The notes beneath the pieces were generated by a model, which ran no database searches, was not told the origin of the DNA, and worked only from the letters and a program-made list of their open reading frames with translations. The translations under genes were made by a program, and so were the position numbers. A stretch of 64,000 nt of DNA from JBEBGV01 sp040081265 (GTDB taxonomy: Bacteria; Acidobacteriota; Vicinamibacteria; Vicinamibacterales; UBA2999), in contig JBEBGV010000001.1 of the NCBI GenBank assembly GCA_040081265.1, positions 186,001-250,000 on the forward strand, written 5' to 3'. Below, piece after piece: positions 1 to 8,539 of this stretch. Numbering within the stretch: the first letter of the stretch is position 1; each line of letters begins with the position of its first letter.

Positions 1-799
1 TGCTGGGGTTGAGGCGCGGCGTCATGCGCACGAGCTGCGATCCCTTGGCCCATTCAGGCTTGGCGCGAAGCCATGCGCTCGTGTTGCAGCCCTTGGAGCA
101 CAGGGTGCAGGTCGTGTCGACCACTGCCGGGTTGTCCCAGGGGCGGCTCTTGAACCTGTAGTCCCGCGTCGTGATGGCACCGACCGGACACACGTCCATC
201 AGGTTGCCGGACAGCAGAGACTGCACGCCCTCTTCCTGGAACGTCGCGATCTCGCTGCCCGCCCCGCGGTCGATCACCCCGATCTGGGCATCGGTATCTA
301 CCTCTTTCATGAACCTGACGCACCGGGTGCAGAGAATGCACCGGTTGCGGTTCAGCATGAGGGTCGGCCCGAAGTCGACGTCCGCCTTCACGCCCTCCCC
401 GTCGAAGACCCGGCGGGGGAAGTCCATTCGGCTCTCGGCAGGGCCAAACGCATACGAAAAATCCTGCAGCGGGCACTCTCCGCCCTTGTCGCACACGGGG
501 CAATCAAGGGGGTGATTGACCAGGAGGAACTCGAGCACCCCGGCCCGCGCCTGGACCACGTCTGGCTCGCTGGTCGAGACGACCATGCCTTCGGTACAGA
601 CGGTCGAGCACGAGGTCTGCAGTTTCGGCATCTTTTCGATCTTGACGATGCAGACGCGACAGGAACCGTCGATGCCGAGACCCGGGTGGTAACAGTAATA
701 AGGGACCGAGATGCCCGCCTCGATTGCCGCCTGGAGGACTGTGGTCCCCTTAGCAACCGTAAGCGGGCGTGAGTCGATGGTCAGCGTGACCGTTTCCAT
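1..799 (-). CDS. nuoG: NADH-quinone oxidoreductase subunit G, N-terminal part (cut by window edge)
   Basis: Peripheral iron-sulfur subunit of respiratory complex I, which carries electrons from the NADH module towards quinone. Only the first 266 codons are present; the gene continues beyond base 1. Reading from the ATG at 799, the protein has an N-terminal [2Fe-2S] ferredoxin domain (CYHPGLGIDGSCRVC with a further CSTVC), the His-Cys3 motif HPLDCPVCDKGGECPLQ, a [4Fe-4S] domain (RCILCTRCVRF, later CPVGA), and the start of a molybdopterin-oxidoreductase-type cluster site (CTLCSKGC). This domain order is that of NuoG/Nqo3. No other nuo gene is in the window; partners would lie beyond the left edge. 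The start lacks a Shine-Dalgarno sequence but has TATTAT nine bases upstream. A NAD-reducing hydrogenase diaphorase subunit shares part of this layout and is the main alternative. Confidence 0.9.
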   Translation of the reverse strand, partial: METVTLTIDSRPLTVAKGTTVLQAAIEAGISVPYYCYHPGLGIDGSCRVCIVKIEKMPKLQTSCSTVCTEGMVVSTSEPDVVQARAGVLEFLLVNHPLDCPVCDKGGECPLQDFSYAFGPAESRMDFPRRVFDGEGVKADVDFGPTLMLNRNRCILCTRCVRFMKEVDTDAQIGVIDRGAGSEIATFQEEGVQSLLSGNLMDVCPVGAITTRDYRFKSRPWDNPAVVDTTCTLCSKGCNTSAWLRAKPEWAKGSQLVRMTPRLNPS

Positions 800-808
800 A
801 ACCAAAGA

Positions 809-814
809 ATAATA
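809..814 (-). promoter_or_regulatory. -10-like hexamer of nuoG
   Basis: On the minus strand TATTAT lies nine bases before the nuoG ATG, with no Shine-Dalgarno sequence between. Transcription would start within a few bases of the start codon. I see no convincing -35 box. Inferred from sequence only. Confidence 0.4.
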
Positions 815-923
815 TCAGCGAAGCCACCTTCTCATCCCCGGTCGTGCTTGACGACGGGCGTCCCCGGCTCTAGAGTGACGCCTTCGGGCTACCCTCTCGC
901 CCCTCCCCTCCCAGGAGACGATT

Positions 924-1349
924 ATGGACGGCCGACGCAGTCGATGGCGGTCGCTCGGCGAATGGATGGTGGCTGCGGCACTCATGGCCGCGGTAGCGCT
1001 CTTTGGCTTGAATCTACTCGGGGAGTTTCGGGGGCCTGACCCCGCGATTCCCCAGGCCGAAGAGACCGGCGCCGCTGCACCGCCACCGCCCTCGGCGGTG
1101 CCGCCCCGCGCCGTATCGGTCCCGTTTGTGCCGCTTGCCGGCAACGTTCGCATTCAGGTCGGCGAGTTCGCCGCAGACGTTCTTGCACGAGTCAGGGACC
1201 TGGTTCAGGCGGGCGCCGATGTCGTTGAGCGTCGCGCCGACGGCGAGCGCACCACCCGCGAGTTCCGACACGCCGGCGGACGGTTCTTTCTTGTCACCGA
1301 GTCGAGCGAGGATGCTCAACCCCGGATCACCGCGATCTTCATCCCGTGA
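924..1349 (+). CDS. Hypothetical anchored protein with proline-rich linker
   Basis: I do not recognise the family. The 141-residue product has one hydrophobic segment at about residues 14-32, an acidic and Pro/Ala-rich linker at about 40-65, and a C-terminal part of roughly 70 residues that is probably extracytoplasmic. This suggests a single-pass protein anchored in the inner membrane. The start is supported by AGGAGA seven bases upstream. It is transcribed away from nuoG and converges on the M1 peptidase gene, with 27 bases between the two stops. It may be a small lineage-specific protein; codon use resembles its neighbours. Confidence 0.6.
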   Translation: MDGRRSRWRSLGEWMVAAALMAAVALFGLNLLGEFRGPDPAIPQAEETGAAAPPPPSAVPPRAVSVPFVPLAGNVRIQVGEFAADVLARVRDLVQAGADVVERRADGERTTREFRHAGGRFFLVTESSEDAQPRITAIFIP

Positions 1350-1376
1350 ACCCGTCCGGCATCGAGCAGGCTCGGG

Positions 1377-4040
1377 CTACAGGCCGCTGAATTCCGCGAG
1401 TGCGGCGTTGTCTCGGTTGACCTGGACGTTCCGCACGACTCCCGTTGTCGTGATGCGGCGCTCTGCACGCGCGCTCGTGAGTGGAACCATGACATCGACC
1501 ACGCGCCCGTCAGTGTAGGTGAGGGTGACTGAGACGGGAATGTCAAACAGACGGGTTTCGTCCTGTTCCAGCCTGATGACGACTTCCCCTGCGCCAATGC
1601 TGGTGGCATAGCGGACGCGCGGGATCTCACTTCCGTAGATCCACCGCTCGAAGAACCGTCCAAGGGACTGTCCAGACACTGCCTCCATCGCGCGCTGCAG
1701 GTCGGCGGTGCCCGCCTTCTGAAACTTGAACTCGGTGTAGAAGCGTCGCAGGCCGTTGAAGAAGGCCTCGTCGCCGACCAGGCGACGCATCATGTGCAGC
1801 ACCGAGGCGCCTTTGTTGTAGACCAGAGCCCGGAAGACCCTCGAATCGTTCTTGACATGCCCGAGGCGGTAGCCCAGGTATACCGGCCCCTGGTCCGACT
1901 CGTCGATCGCCCACTTGCGGAACTGGCGGAGCATGTCGTTGAAGGCGGTGTCACCGCGCAGCTTCTGCGCGTACAGGGCCGAAAAGTATTGTGCGAACCC
2001 TTCGCTTAACCACTGCTCGTGGTAGTTGTTCCACCCGACCGCCTGACCCCACCACTGATGTGCGACCTCGTGGGCAATGAAGAATTCCGGGAATCCCAGG
2101 AACACCGCAGGGTCGTTGCGTGCGTAGAAGCGGCCAGCGGGTGGAGGCGTGTTCAGGATCACCGCATACGCCGGGCTGTGCCCCCCCGGAAGTTCGTTCT
2201 CGACGACGGCAATGCTCAAGGAGGGGTACGGCGTGTCGTACATCAGCGAGCCATAGAAGCGCATGATGTCGGTTGCAGAGGCCGCCACCTCGCGACCACG
2301 ACCGGCCTGGCGAGGATTGGCTTCGATGGACAGCGCGACTTGGCCCGAGGCCGTCGAGCGTGCGACCGCTGGGGCGCCGGCGAGGCTGTCGAAGTTGGTG
2401 TCCAGCACGCGAACGAACCGGCTGATGACGAGCGACAGGTACCGCACGGGGCGCGCGGCCGAGAAAATGAGCGTGCGGCCGTCGCCGCGTGTCGCCACCA
2501 GGTCTCGGAGTCCGAAGTCACCAGTCACCAGCTGCCCGGTAGCGACCGCGCCGTAGCCATCCGGCACGGTCACGCGCAGGCGCGCCAGCGCATAGTCAGT
2601 GGTGCCGTTCTGCGGATACCAGTACGCGCGGTTACTCAGGAGGAAGCTTGGTTCGGCTGGTAGCGGGCCCGGTTCATCGACGCCCACCTGCACGTTTTCG
2701 CTGTCAACGCGCTGTGCGTCGACGCGGCCGCTGTAAGTCACGACGAGGGTCAGTGGCGCCCCCTCCGAGACGAGGCGCGGTAGATTGACGAGCACCCCGC
2801 TCTGATTTCGAATCCGGAAGAAGAGAAGGCGTCCCATCTCGAGGCTCGTGACGGAGGTGACGTTCAGGCTCTCCGCAAGCCGGAATGTCAACGCACCGAG
2901 CAGCGACACGCGTGAGCGGATCGAGAACTGCGCGCGACCCTTCAGCGTCCCCTTCTCGGGGTCGACTTCGGCGTCAATCTCGTAGGCGGTGATATCGAAA
3001 TCGGCGAGGGCATCTTCGTTGTACACAGGCCCCCGTTCGGTAAGCTTGCCCTCTGACGCGTAGATTGACATCGTACGCCGGCGTTCTCGACTGAACAGCG
3101 AGATGTCTTCGGCCTGGTTACCGCTCTTGGCATACGTGAGCGTGCCGAACTTTCGCGTCTGAACCTCCGCGAGCATGTCGCCGGAGGGTGGAAGCAGAAA
3201 CCACTGCTCGCTGCTGACCTCCACCATGTCGACGCCGTAGGACTTCGGGCGTTCGCGGTTGAAGATCTCCTCCGCCCGGCGAGCTACCCGTCGATCCGTG
3301 ACCTGCTCGGTCAGAGCCCCTGTGCTGACGCGTGTCAGGTAGTCGGCAGGACTCAGACGGACATAGGCACCGTCGATGGCGGTCACGAGGTTGTCGTTCC
3401 CGGCAAAGATCTTGAGCTGACCTTTCTCGGTCAGCGAGGACGGCGTGAACCGCATCTCTCCCCGACCGACCAGAACCATGCCCGTGACACCGCCATCGCT
3501 CTCGACCAGGAATGCCGATCCTTCAGCAAGGGTCACTCGGAAGTCGTCCGAATCGACGGTCAAGTTCCTCGCCGCGTAACCCCGAGTGGTGTCCATGCGA
3601 AGGCGATACAGCCCTTCGACGACGTTCAGCCTCTCGAGGTCGACGATCTGCCAGGTGTCAGCATCGGCTTCGCCGAAGCGACGCATGTCGACACGCGCGC
3701 TGACGATTCGGGCACGGGCGCCAACCTCGGCAAAGAACTCGACGATGAGGCTATAACCTTCCCCTTCCGCCACGCCTTCAAGCGGAATGCGGTCGCGTTC
3801 CACCGCGACCGTTCGGGTGACACCGGGCACGAAGAAGTCGAGTGCAAAGTTCTCCAGCGCCGACACCGGCATGCTGGGGGCAGTCAGGCGGGCGAACTCG
3901 TCAGGCGTGCCGTTGCGCGCCAGCGTTTCGAGTCGCGCAACCACTCGGGCGGGTCCGTCGGCGGGCGCAGGGGTTTGCGCGAACACCGGCGTCGCGACAG
4001 CGAGGAGACCAACGATGACGATGGCGCGAAAGGGATGCAC
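1377..4040 (-). CDS. Exported M1-family zinc aminopeptidase
   Basis: Gluzincin metallopeptidase of family M1, expected to remove N-terminal residues from peptides outside the cytoplasm. The 887-residue precursor starts with a signal peptide ending near VFAQ (residues 1-22). The zinc site HEVAH lies at about residues 657-661 and the third ligand Glu follows 18 residues later (about 680), giving the exact HExxH-x18-E spacing of M1. The long N-terminal part (about 30-380) has no feature I can name. The GTG start at 4040 is backed by AGGAGA eight bases upstream. It lies last in a minus-strand run after an aminotransferase and a Kbl/BioF-type gene, 74 bases from the latter. An M1 enzyme of a different specificity is possible. 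Confidence 0.9.
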   Translation of the reverse strand: MHPFRAIVIVGLLAVATPVFAQTPAPADGPARVVARLETLARNGTPDEFARLTAPSMPVSALENFALDFFVPGVTRTVAVERDRIPLEGVAEGEGYSLIVEFFAEVGARARIVSARVDMRRFGEADADTWQIVDLERLNVVEGLYRLRMDTTRGYAARNLTVDSDDFRVTLAEGSAFLVESDGGVTGMVLVGRGEMRFTPSSLTEKGQLKIFAGNDNLVTAIDGAYVRLSPADYLTRVSTGALTEQVTDRRVARRAEEIFNRERPKSYGVDMVEVSSEQWFLLPPSGDMLAEVQTRKFGTLTYAKSGNQAEDISLFSRERRRTMSIYASEGKLTERGPVYNEDALADFDITAYEIDAEVDPEKGTLKGRAQFSIRSRVSLLGALTFRLAESLNVTSVTSLEMGRLLFFRIRNQSGVLVNLPRLVSEGAPLTLVVTYSGRVDAQRVDSENVQVGVDEPGPLPAEPSFLLSNRAYWYPQNGTTDYALARLRVTVPDGYGAVATGQLVTGDFGLRDLVATRGDGRTLIFSAARPVRYLSLVISRFVRVLDTNFDSLAGAPAVARSTASGQVALSIEANPRQAGRGREVAASATDIMRFYGSLMYDTPYPSLSIAVVENELPGGHSPAYAVILNTPPPAGRFYARNDPAVFLGFPEFFIAHEVAHQWWGQAVGWNNYHEQWLSEGFAQYFSALYAQKLRGDTAFNDMLRQFRKWAIDESDQGPVYLGYRLGHVKNDSRVFRALVYNKGASVLHMMRRLVGDEAFFNGLRRFYTEFKFQKAGTADLQRAMEAVSGQSLGRFFERWIYGSEIPRVRYATSIGAGEVVIRLEQDETRLFDIPVSVTLTYTDGRVVDVMVPLTSARAERRITTTGVVRNVQVNRDNAALAEFSGL

Positions 4041-4114
4041 CTGCAGGTTCTCCTAGGGCACTCCATTAGACGCCAACGGAGGCATTGGCGGCTACCGCCT
4101 CTCTGGTCGCGCTG

Positions 4115-5302
4115 TCAGGCAGCCAGAATACCGAGTTCGCGGCCGGCTCGTGCGAAGGCATCCAGGGCAAACTGCAGTTCGGCTGTCGTATGAGTGGCCA
4201 TGACGATGGTTCTCACTCTTGCGCGGCCTTCCGGAACAGTCGGGAATCCGAGGCCCTGGGCAAAGACCCCGAATGAGAAGAGCCGGTCAGACAAGCGCAT
4301 CGCGAGCGCCCCGTCGCCAACGATCACCGGGGTGATGGGGCTCTCGCTCACCCCGATGTCGAACCCGAGGCTATGAAGACCCTCCTTGAAGAACCGTGTG
4401 TTCTCCCAGAGACGGGCGATAAGGGTGGGTTCGCTTTCGAGCACGTCGAGCGCCGCCAGGCAGGTCGCGGCCACTGAAGGCGGGTGCGAGGTCGAGAAGA
4501 GAAACGGCCGAGCCCGGTGATACAGGAACTCGATCAAACTCTGCGACCCGGCTACATAGCCGCCGAGAGCACCGAAAGCCTTCGACAGCGTGCCCACCTG
4601 TACGTCGACACGACCATGCAGGCCGAAGTGGTCCACGGTGCCTCGGCCCTGTTCGCCGAACACGCCACTGGCATGCGCATCGTCGACCATCATGATGCAG
4701 CCGTACTCGTCGGCGACGTCGCAGAGCGCCGGCAGGACGCCGAGGTCGCCGTCCATGCTGAACACCCCATCGCTGATGATCAGCACGTGTCCGGTTCTTG
4801 GCAGATCACGAACGATCTGCCGTGCCGCGAGTGCGTCACGATGAGGGAATACCTTGATGGTGGCGCGGCTGAGGCGCGCGCCATCGATGATGCTGGCGTG
4901 ATTCAGTTCGTCGGACACGATGAAGTCCTCGCGCCCGAGCAGTGAGGACACCGTGCCGGCGTTGGCGGTGAACCCGCTTTGAAAGACGACGGCGGCCTCG
5001 GTCCGCTTGAATGCCGCCAGTCGTCGCTCGAGTTCCAGGTGGATTCTCATCGTGCCCGCAATGGTGCGCACTGAACCAGAACCGACGCCGAAGCGACGGA
5101 TCGCCTCGAGTGCCCGCTCACGAAGGACAGGATGGGTCGTCAGGCCGAGGTAGTTGTTGGACGACAGGTTGACGACCGACGCATGGTCGATGCTGGCGTG
5201 TGCCTGTTGTTCCGCGTCAAGAACCCTGAGAGGTCGAAACAATCCTCGCAGCCGCAGTGAGTCGAGCTCGGACTCGAGGAAGCCAAGGGGGTTTGCGCGC
5301 AT
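4115..5302 (-). CDS. PLP-dependent alpha-oxoamine synthase (glycine C-acetyltransferase / BioF-like)
   Basis: Fold-type I PLP enzyme of the alpha-oxoamine synthase family, which condenses an amino acid with an acyl-CoA and releases CO2. Its 395 residues match the family length. The substrate-binding stretch NNYLGL, the glycine-rich GSGSVRTIAGT, the DDAHASGVFG segment and the PLP lysine in GTLSKAFGALGG (about Lys241) are all present. Family members include glycine C-acetyltransferase (Kbl), 8-amino-7-oxononanoate synthase (BioF), 5-aminolevulinate synthase and serine palmitoyltransferase. No threonine dehydrogenase or other bio gene is nearby, so I cannot choose among them; Kbl is the likeliest annotation. 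It sits 48 bases after an aminotransferase gene and 74 before the M1 peptidase gene, all on the minus strand. Confidence 0.85.
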   Translation of the reverse strand: MRANPLGFLESELDSLRLRGLFRPLRVLDAEQQAHASIDHASVVNLSSNNYLGLTTHPVLRERALEAIRRFGVGSGSVRTIAGTMRIHLELERRLAAFKRTEAAVVFQSGFTANAGTVSSLLGREDFIVSDELNHASIIDGARLSRATIKVFPHRDALAARQIVRDLPRTGHVLIISDGVFSMDGDLGVLPALCDVADEYGCIMMVDDAHASGVFGEQGRGTVDHFGLHGRVDVQVGTLSKAFGALGGYVAGSQSLIEFLYHRARPFLFSTSHPPSVAATCLAALDVLESEPTLIARLWENTRFFKEGLHSLGFDIGVSESPITPVIVGDGALAMRLSDRLFSFGVFAQGLGFPTVPEGRARVRTIVMATHTTAELQFALDAFARAGRELGILAA

Positions 5303-5350
5303 GCCAGCAGTATAGGCAGGGCGAGTCCGTCAGCGGCGAACGGTGTTTAC

Positions 5351-6583
5351 TCAGCCCGCCTTGCGCAGGTAATCCTGCGTGAACGCCGCGATGTCTGCAT
5401 AGATCGAGGTGAGTTCAGCCGGATCGGCTAGGTAGACCACGCGAAAGTAGCCATCGGCAGGGGGCATCCCGAAGCCCGAACCATGGACAACCAGCACCCC
5501 TGTGGCGTTCAGCAGTGCCAGTACGAACTGCTCATCGGTGTGTCCCTTCGGAAGTGCCACCGAGGGGAACGCATAGAACGCTGCACGAGGAGTCACGCAC
5601 GACATCCCCGGGATCGTGGAGAACGTGCGGGCGGTGAGCTCTCCGCGTTCCTTGAGGGCGCGGCGGAAGGTGACCTGGTGTGAACGGTCGCCGTTGAGTG
5701 CCGCAGACACTGCGTATTGCATCGGCCCCGGACTGCAGAGACGACCATCGGCAAGCTTGCGAATCGCGGCCAGGACCGGATCGAGTCGCGGAGTGGCGCT
5801 GACGACAAGCCAGCCGGTCCGCCATCCGGGGGCGAGGTAGGCCTTGGAGAGGCTTGAAAGAGAGATGATCGGCGCCTCGGTGTTGAGTGAGCCCACCAAT
5901 GGCACGGGGCCATCGAAGCCGAGATCTCCGTATACCTCGTCGGCCAGGATCGTCAGTCCGTGCTGTTCTGCCAGGTCAATCAGATTACGGCGCACCGCGG
6001 CCGGGTACACGGCGCCGGTCGGATTATTCGGGTCAATCACGACGAGGACGCGGGTCCGGGCAGTGATCAGGCTGCGCAGGTGCTCGATGTCAGGCAGCCA
6101 CTGGTTGGTCGGATCGGTCCGGTAGTACAGCGGCTCGGCACCGAGCTTCGCCAGTACCGCCGTATAGAGCGGATAGGTTGGTGAAGGGATGAGGACCTGC
6201 TCCCCCTCATCAACCAGCGCGCTGAGGGTCAGGTCGATGGCCTCGGACGTGCCGGTCGTGATGAGCACGCGATCAGGAGAAACTGGCACCCCACGGGTCG
6301 AGTAGTCGCTGGCGACGGCTTCGCGTGCCGACAGAATGCCTTGTGAGGCCAAGTACCCGTTATGCCCGTCCCGCATGGCGCGAGCGACGGTTTCGACCAG
6401 GTGGTCGGGGGTCCGGAAACCCCTCGCGACGGGATCCCCGATATTCAGGTACCGAACTTTGACGCCCCTGGCTTCGGCCGCCTGGGCCGCCGTCGCGATG
6501 TTACGGATCGCGTAGGAAAACCGACCGACGCGACCGGCGATTTTGACCGCGGGGGACACAGGAGATGTCGGCACGTCTGTCAT
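5351..6583 (-). CDS. Class I/II PLP-dependent aminotransferase
   Basis: Fold-type I aminotransferase of 410 residues, transferring an amino group between an amino acid and a 2-oxo acid in the cytoplasm. It shows the NPNNPTGAVY-type loop (DPNNPTG), the DEVYGDL segment, and the PLP lysine in SLSSLSKAY (about Lys247), followed by the Arg of PGWRTGW that binds the substrate carboxylate. It resembles the alanine/aspartate aminotransferase group. I chose the ATG at 6583: the reading frame stays open upstream to 7171, but that extension is antisense to the VWA gene and resembles no aminotransferase. It heads a probable minus-strand operon with the Kbl/BioF-like gene and the M1 peptidase gene. The amino acid substrate cannot be read from sequence. 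Confidence 0.88.
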   Translation of the reverse strand: MTDVPTSPVSPAVKIAGRVGRFSYAIRNIATAAQAAEARGVKVRYLNIGDPVARGFRTPDHLVETVARAMRDGHNGYLASQGILSAREAVASDYSTRGVPVSPDRVLITTGTSEAIDLTLSALVDEGEQVLIPSPTYPLYTAVLAKLGAEPLYYRTDPTNQWLPDIEHLRSLITARTRVLVVIDPNNPTGAVYPAAVRRNLIDLAEQHGLTILADEVYGDLGFDGPVPLVGSLNTEAPIISLSSLSKAYLAPGWRTGWLVVSATPRLDPVLAAIRKLADGRLCSPGPMQYAVSAALNGDRSHQVTFRRALKERGELTARTFSTIPGMSCVTPRAAFYAFPSVALPKGHTDEQFVLALLNATGVLVVHGSGFGMPPADGYFRVVYLADPAELTSIYADIAAFTQDYLRKAG

Positions 6584-6718
6584 GTTACCGCTTCTGACTG
6601 CAGGTCTCTGGGCCCTCAGACTGGGGGCGGCAAATGATACGGATGAGCTGCGGCGCATGTAAGTCTTACACGCTCTGCCCGGTATCTCTACCTGGTCCAG
6701 CACGCAGATCTTAGATTT

Positions 6719-6737
6719 ATGGGCAGTTTCTGCCCAT
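6719..6737. repeat. Perfect inverted repeat in divergent promoter region
   Basis: ATGGGCAG-TTT-CTGCCCAT is a perfect dyad with 8-base arms and a 3-base spacer; the half-site GGGCAG occurs again at 6738-6743. It lies between the divergent aminotransferase (start 6583) and VWA (start near 6756) genes, 19 bases before the latter. It could be an operator for a dimeric repressor or a hairpin in the VWA leader. The rest of the 6584-6755 gap shows nothing else I can name. Confidence 0.55.
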
Positions 6738-6755
6738 GGGCAGCTGGCAAGGCGG

Positions 6756-7745
6756 TTGAAGCTATATGACTCCGTGAGACAGCAGCTTCTCCTCCCAACG
6801 GCTCTGGCTTCGGCATTTGTGATGTGCCTGTCAGCTGCCGTCCTGGCCCAGGGTTCGACCCCGGTCCAGGGGACCCAGTCGCCCGAGGCGACCTTCCGTG
6901 GGGGCACTGAGGCTGTCGGGATTACGGTGACTATCCGGGATTCGCGGGGAAAAGTTATCCGTGACCTGGCAGCGGGTGACTTCGAGGTCTTCGATTCCGG
7001 ATCGCTGACCCCCATCACTGACTTCTTTTCCGGCGAAGCGCCGATCAGCCTCGCCATCCTGATGGACATCAGCGGCAGCATGGCGGTGGGCGACAACATG
7101 GCCCGCGCGCGGACCGCAGTAGCCATGTTGACGGGCGCGTTCCAGCCCACCGACGAGGCGGCGCTCTTCACGTTCGATTCAAAGCTGCGTCAGGTGGCGA
7201 GCTTCACGTCCAGTATTGAGACGATTCGACAGGCAAGCCTGGAAGGACGTCCGTGGGGTGTGACGTCACTGTTCGATTCAATCAAAGAGACCGCCGAGCT
7301 GGTTGCCGGGCGGTCCAACAAACATCGTGCGCTGCTCGTCATCACGGACGGGGTGGACACGGTGAGCAAGCTGACGCCCACCGAGGTATCGGGGATCGCA
7401 GCGTCGGTGCAGGTGCCCGTGTATCTCTTGAGCGTGGTGACGCCGACTGATCACGCGGGTGAGGAACTGGCGGCGGAAACGGAGAAGCGCCGCGCAGAGT
7501 CGGCCACGCTGGCCGATCTGGCGCGGTGGACGGGCGGAGACATGCGGATGGTGAGTCGCCCGGAGCACACACAGCAGGCGGTGCAAGACCTGATGACCGA
7601 GCTTCGGTATCAGTACGTGATTTCATTCGAGCCAGGATCGCGGCCTGGTTGGCACCCGATTGAAGTTCGTTTGCGGAAGAAAAACATGTTCGCTCATACG
7701 CGAGGCGGGTATGTGGCCGGCCCGTCGCGTTCTGGCAGTAGATAG
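6756..7745 (+). CDS. Exported VWA-domain protein (acidobacterial VWFA-related type)
   Basis: Secreted or envelope protein of 329 residues with a von Willebrand factor A domain. A signal peptide ends near AVLAQ (about residue 32). A strand-rich region of about residues 50-95 precedes the VWA domain, whose metal-binding DxSxS motif is MDISGSM. This layout is typical of VWFA-related proteins expanded in Acidobacteriota, of unknown function and presumably adhesive or scaffolding. The start is uncertain: TTG at 6756 has AAGG only three bases before it, and GTG at 6774 lacks a Shine-Dalgarno sequence. The next gene, an OmpA-type protein, follows after 16 bases, so the two are probably co-transcribed and share the terminator at 8496. 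A second VWA protein is at 30917. Confidence 0.85.
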   Translation: MKLYDSVRQQLLLPTALASAFVMCLSAAVLAQGSTPVQGTQSPEATFRGGTEAVGITVTIRDSRGKVIRDLAAGDFEVFDSGSLTPITDFFSGEAPISLAILMDISGSMAVGDNMARARTAVAMLTGAFQPTDEAALFTFDSKLRQVASFTSSIETIRQASLEGRPWGVTSLFDSIKETAELVAGRSNKHRALLVITDGVDTVSKLTPTEVSGIAASVQVPVYLLSVVTPTDHAGEELAAETEKRRAESATLADLARWTGGDMRMVSRPEHTQQAVQDLMTELRYQYVISFEPGSRPGWHPIEVRLRKKNMFAHTRGGYVAGPSRSGSR

Positions 7746-7761
7746 GTCTCAGGAGGCAGCT

Positions 7762-8469
7762 ATGCGGAAGAACGTTATCAATGCGTCGGTGCTCGCTCTT
7801 GTGGTGGCGGTCGCTCCGGCGTGCGCAACCAAGAAGTTCGTGCGAACCGAAGTGGGCGGTGTGAATGCCAAGGTCGACACCTTGACCGGCACCGTCGAGC
7901 AGACACAGGAGCGGACCCGCCGCAATGAAGAGCGGATCGGCGCTGTGGACACCAAGGCCGAAGCAGCCGGCCGTTCGGCAACCGAAGCCCGCACCGCGGC
8001 TGACGCGGCCGCCAATGCTGCCCGCGCGGTCGATACGCGGTTGACCACGACGGTTGCCACCGTCACAGGTCGCATTGACGCCAGCGATGCGGAAATCGCC
8101 AGCGTCAAGAAGCTGGTCAACGAAGTGACCCTGTCGGAAGACCAGGGCAACTTCGACTTCGGCAAGGCCGAGCTGCCAGATGCAGCCAAGGCGCGCCTCG
8201 ACCAGGTCGTTCAGCAGCTCAAGGCGGACCCGAAGCTGATCTGGATCGAGATCGAAGGCCACACGGACAATGTGGGTTCGAAGGAGACCAACGAGCGCAT
8301 TGGGATGGACCGCGCCGAGGCGGTCAAGCGGTACCTCTACATGCAGCACCAGATTCCGCTGCACAAGATCAACGTGATCACCTACGGCGAAGACAAGCCG
8401 GTTTCGCCGAACAACACCCGCCAGGGTCGCGCTCAGAACCGCCGCGTCGTCGTTCGCGTCCTCTCGTAG
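7762..8469 (+). CDS. OmpA/MotB-domain envelope protein, probable lipoprotein
   Basis: Peptidoglycan-binding envelope protein of 235 residues. The N-terminus is hydrophobic and runs into VAPACATKK, a weak lipobox with Cys21, so it is probably lipid-anchored. Residues about 30-120 are Ala-, Thr- and charge-rich, helical and likely coiled-coil (repeated TEARTAADAAANAARA-like pattern). The C-terminal OmpA domain (about 125-235) has the peptidoglycan-binding signature FDFGKAELPDAAK, EGHTDNVGSKETNERIGMDRA and the closing QNRRVVVRVL. The ATG at 7762 has AGGAGG upstream; the frame is open further but that part belongs to the VWA gene. The role would be tethering the outer membrane to the cell wall, as in Pal or Lpp-OmpA hybrids. 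Confidence 0.9.
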   Translation: MRKNVINASVLALVVAVAPACATKKFVRTEVGGVNAKVDTLTGTVEQTQERTRRNEERIGAVDTKAEAAGRSATEARTAADAAANAARAVDTRLTTTVATVTGRIDASDAEIASVKKLVNEVTLSEDQGNFDFGKAELPDAAKARLDQVVQQLKADPKLIWIEIEGHTDNVGSKETNERIGMDRAEAVKRYLYMQHQIPLHKINVITYGEDKPVSPNNTRQGRAQNRRVVVRVLS

Positions 8470-8495
8470 GCCACGAACCCCGAGCGGTCAATACA

Positions 8496-8536
8496 GGGCC
8501 ACCACGCAGAGATGCGTGGTGGCCCTTTTCATTTTG
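8496..8536 (+). terminator. Rho-independent terminator after the VWA-OmpA pair
   Basis: A perfect 13-bp stem, GGGCCACCACGCA paired with TGCGTGGTGGCCC around a GAGA loop, is followed by TTTTCATTTT. It lies 26 bases after the OmpA stop and ends just before the convergent gene's stop at 8540. It is the clearest intrinsic terminator in the window and works on the plus strand; the minus strand lacks a T run after the stem. Confidence 0.92.
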
Positions 8537-8539
8537 TGG

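Noticed and set aside
6745..6759. Sigma-54-like TGGCAAGGCGGTTGA before the VWA gene
   Set aside because: The -12 GC is GA, and the element would overlap the TTG start and its AAGG; treated as chance.
6584..7171. N-terminal extension giving a 606-residue aminotransferase
   Set aside because: The extension is antisense to the VWA gene and its signal peptide, resembles no aminotransferase, and the family start fits the ATG at 6583.
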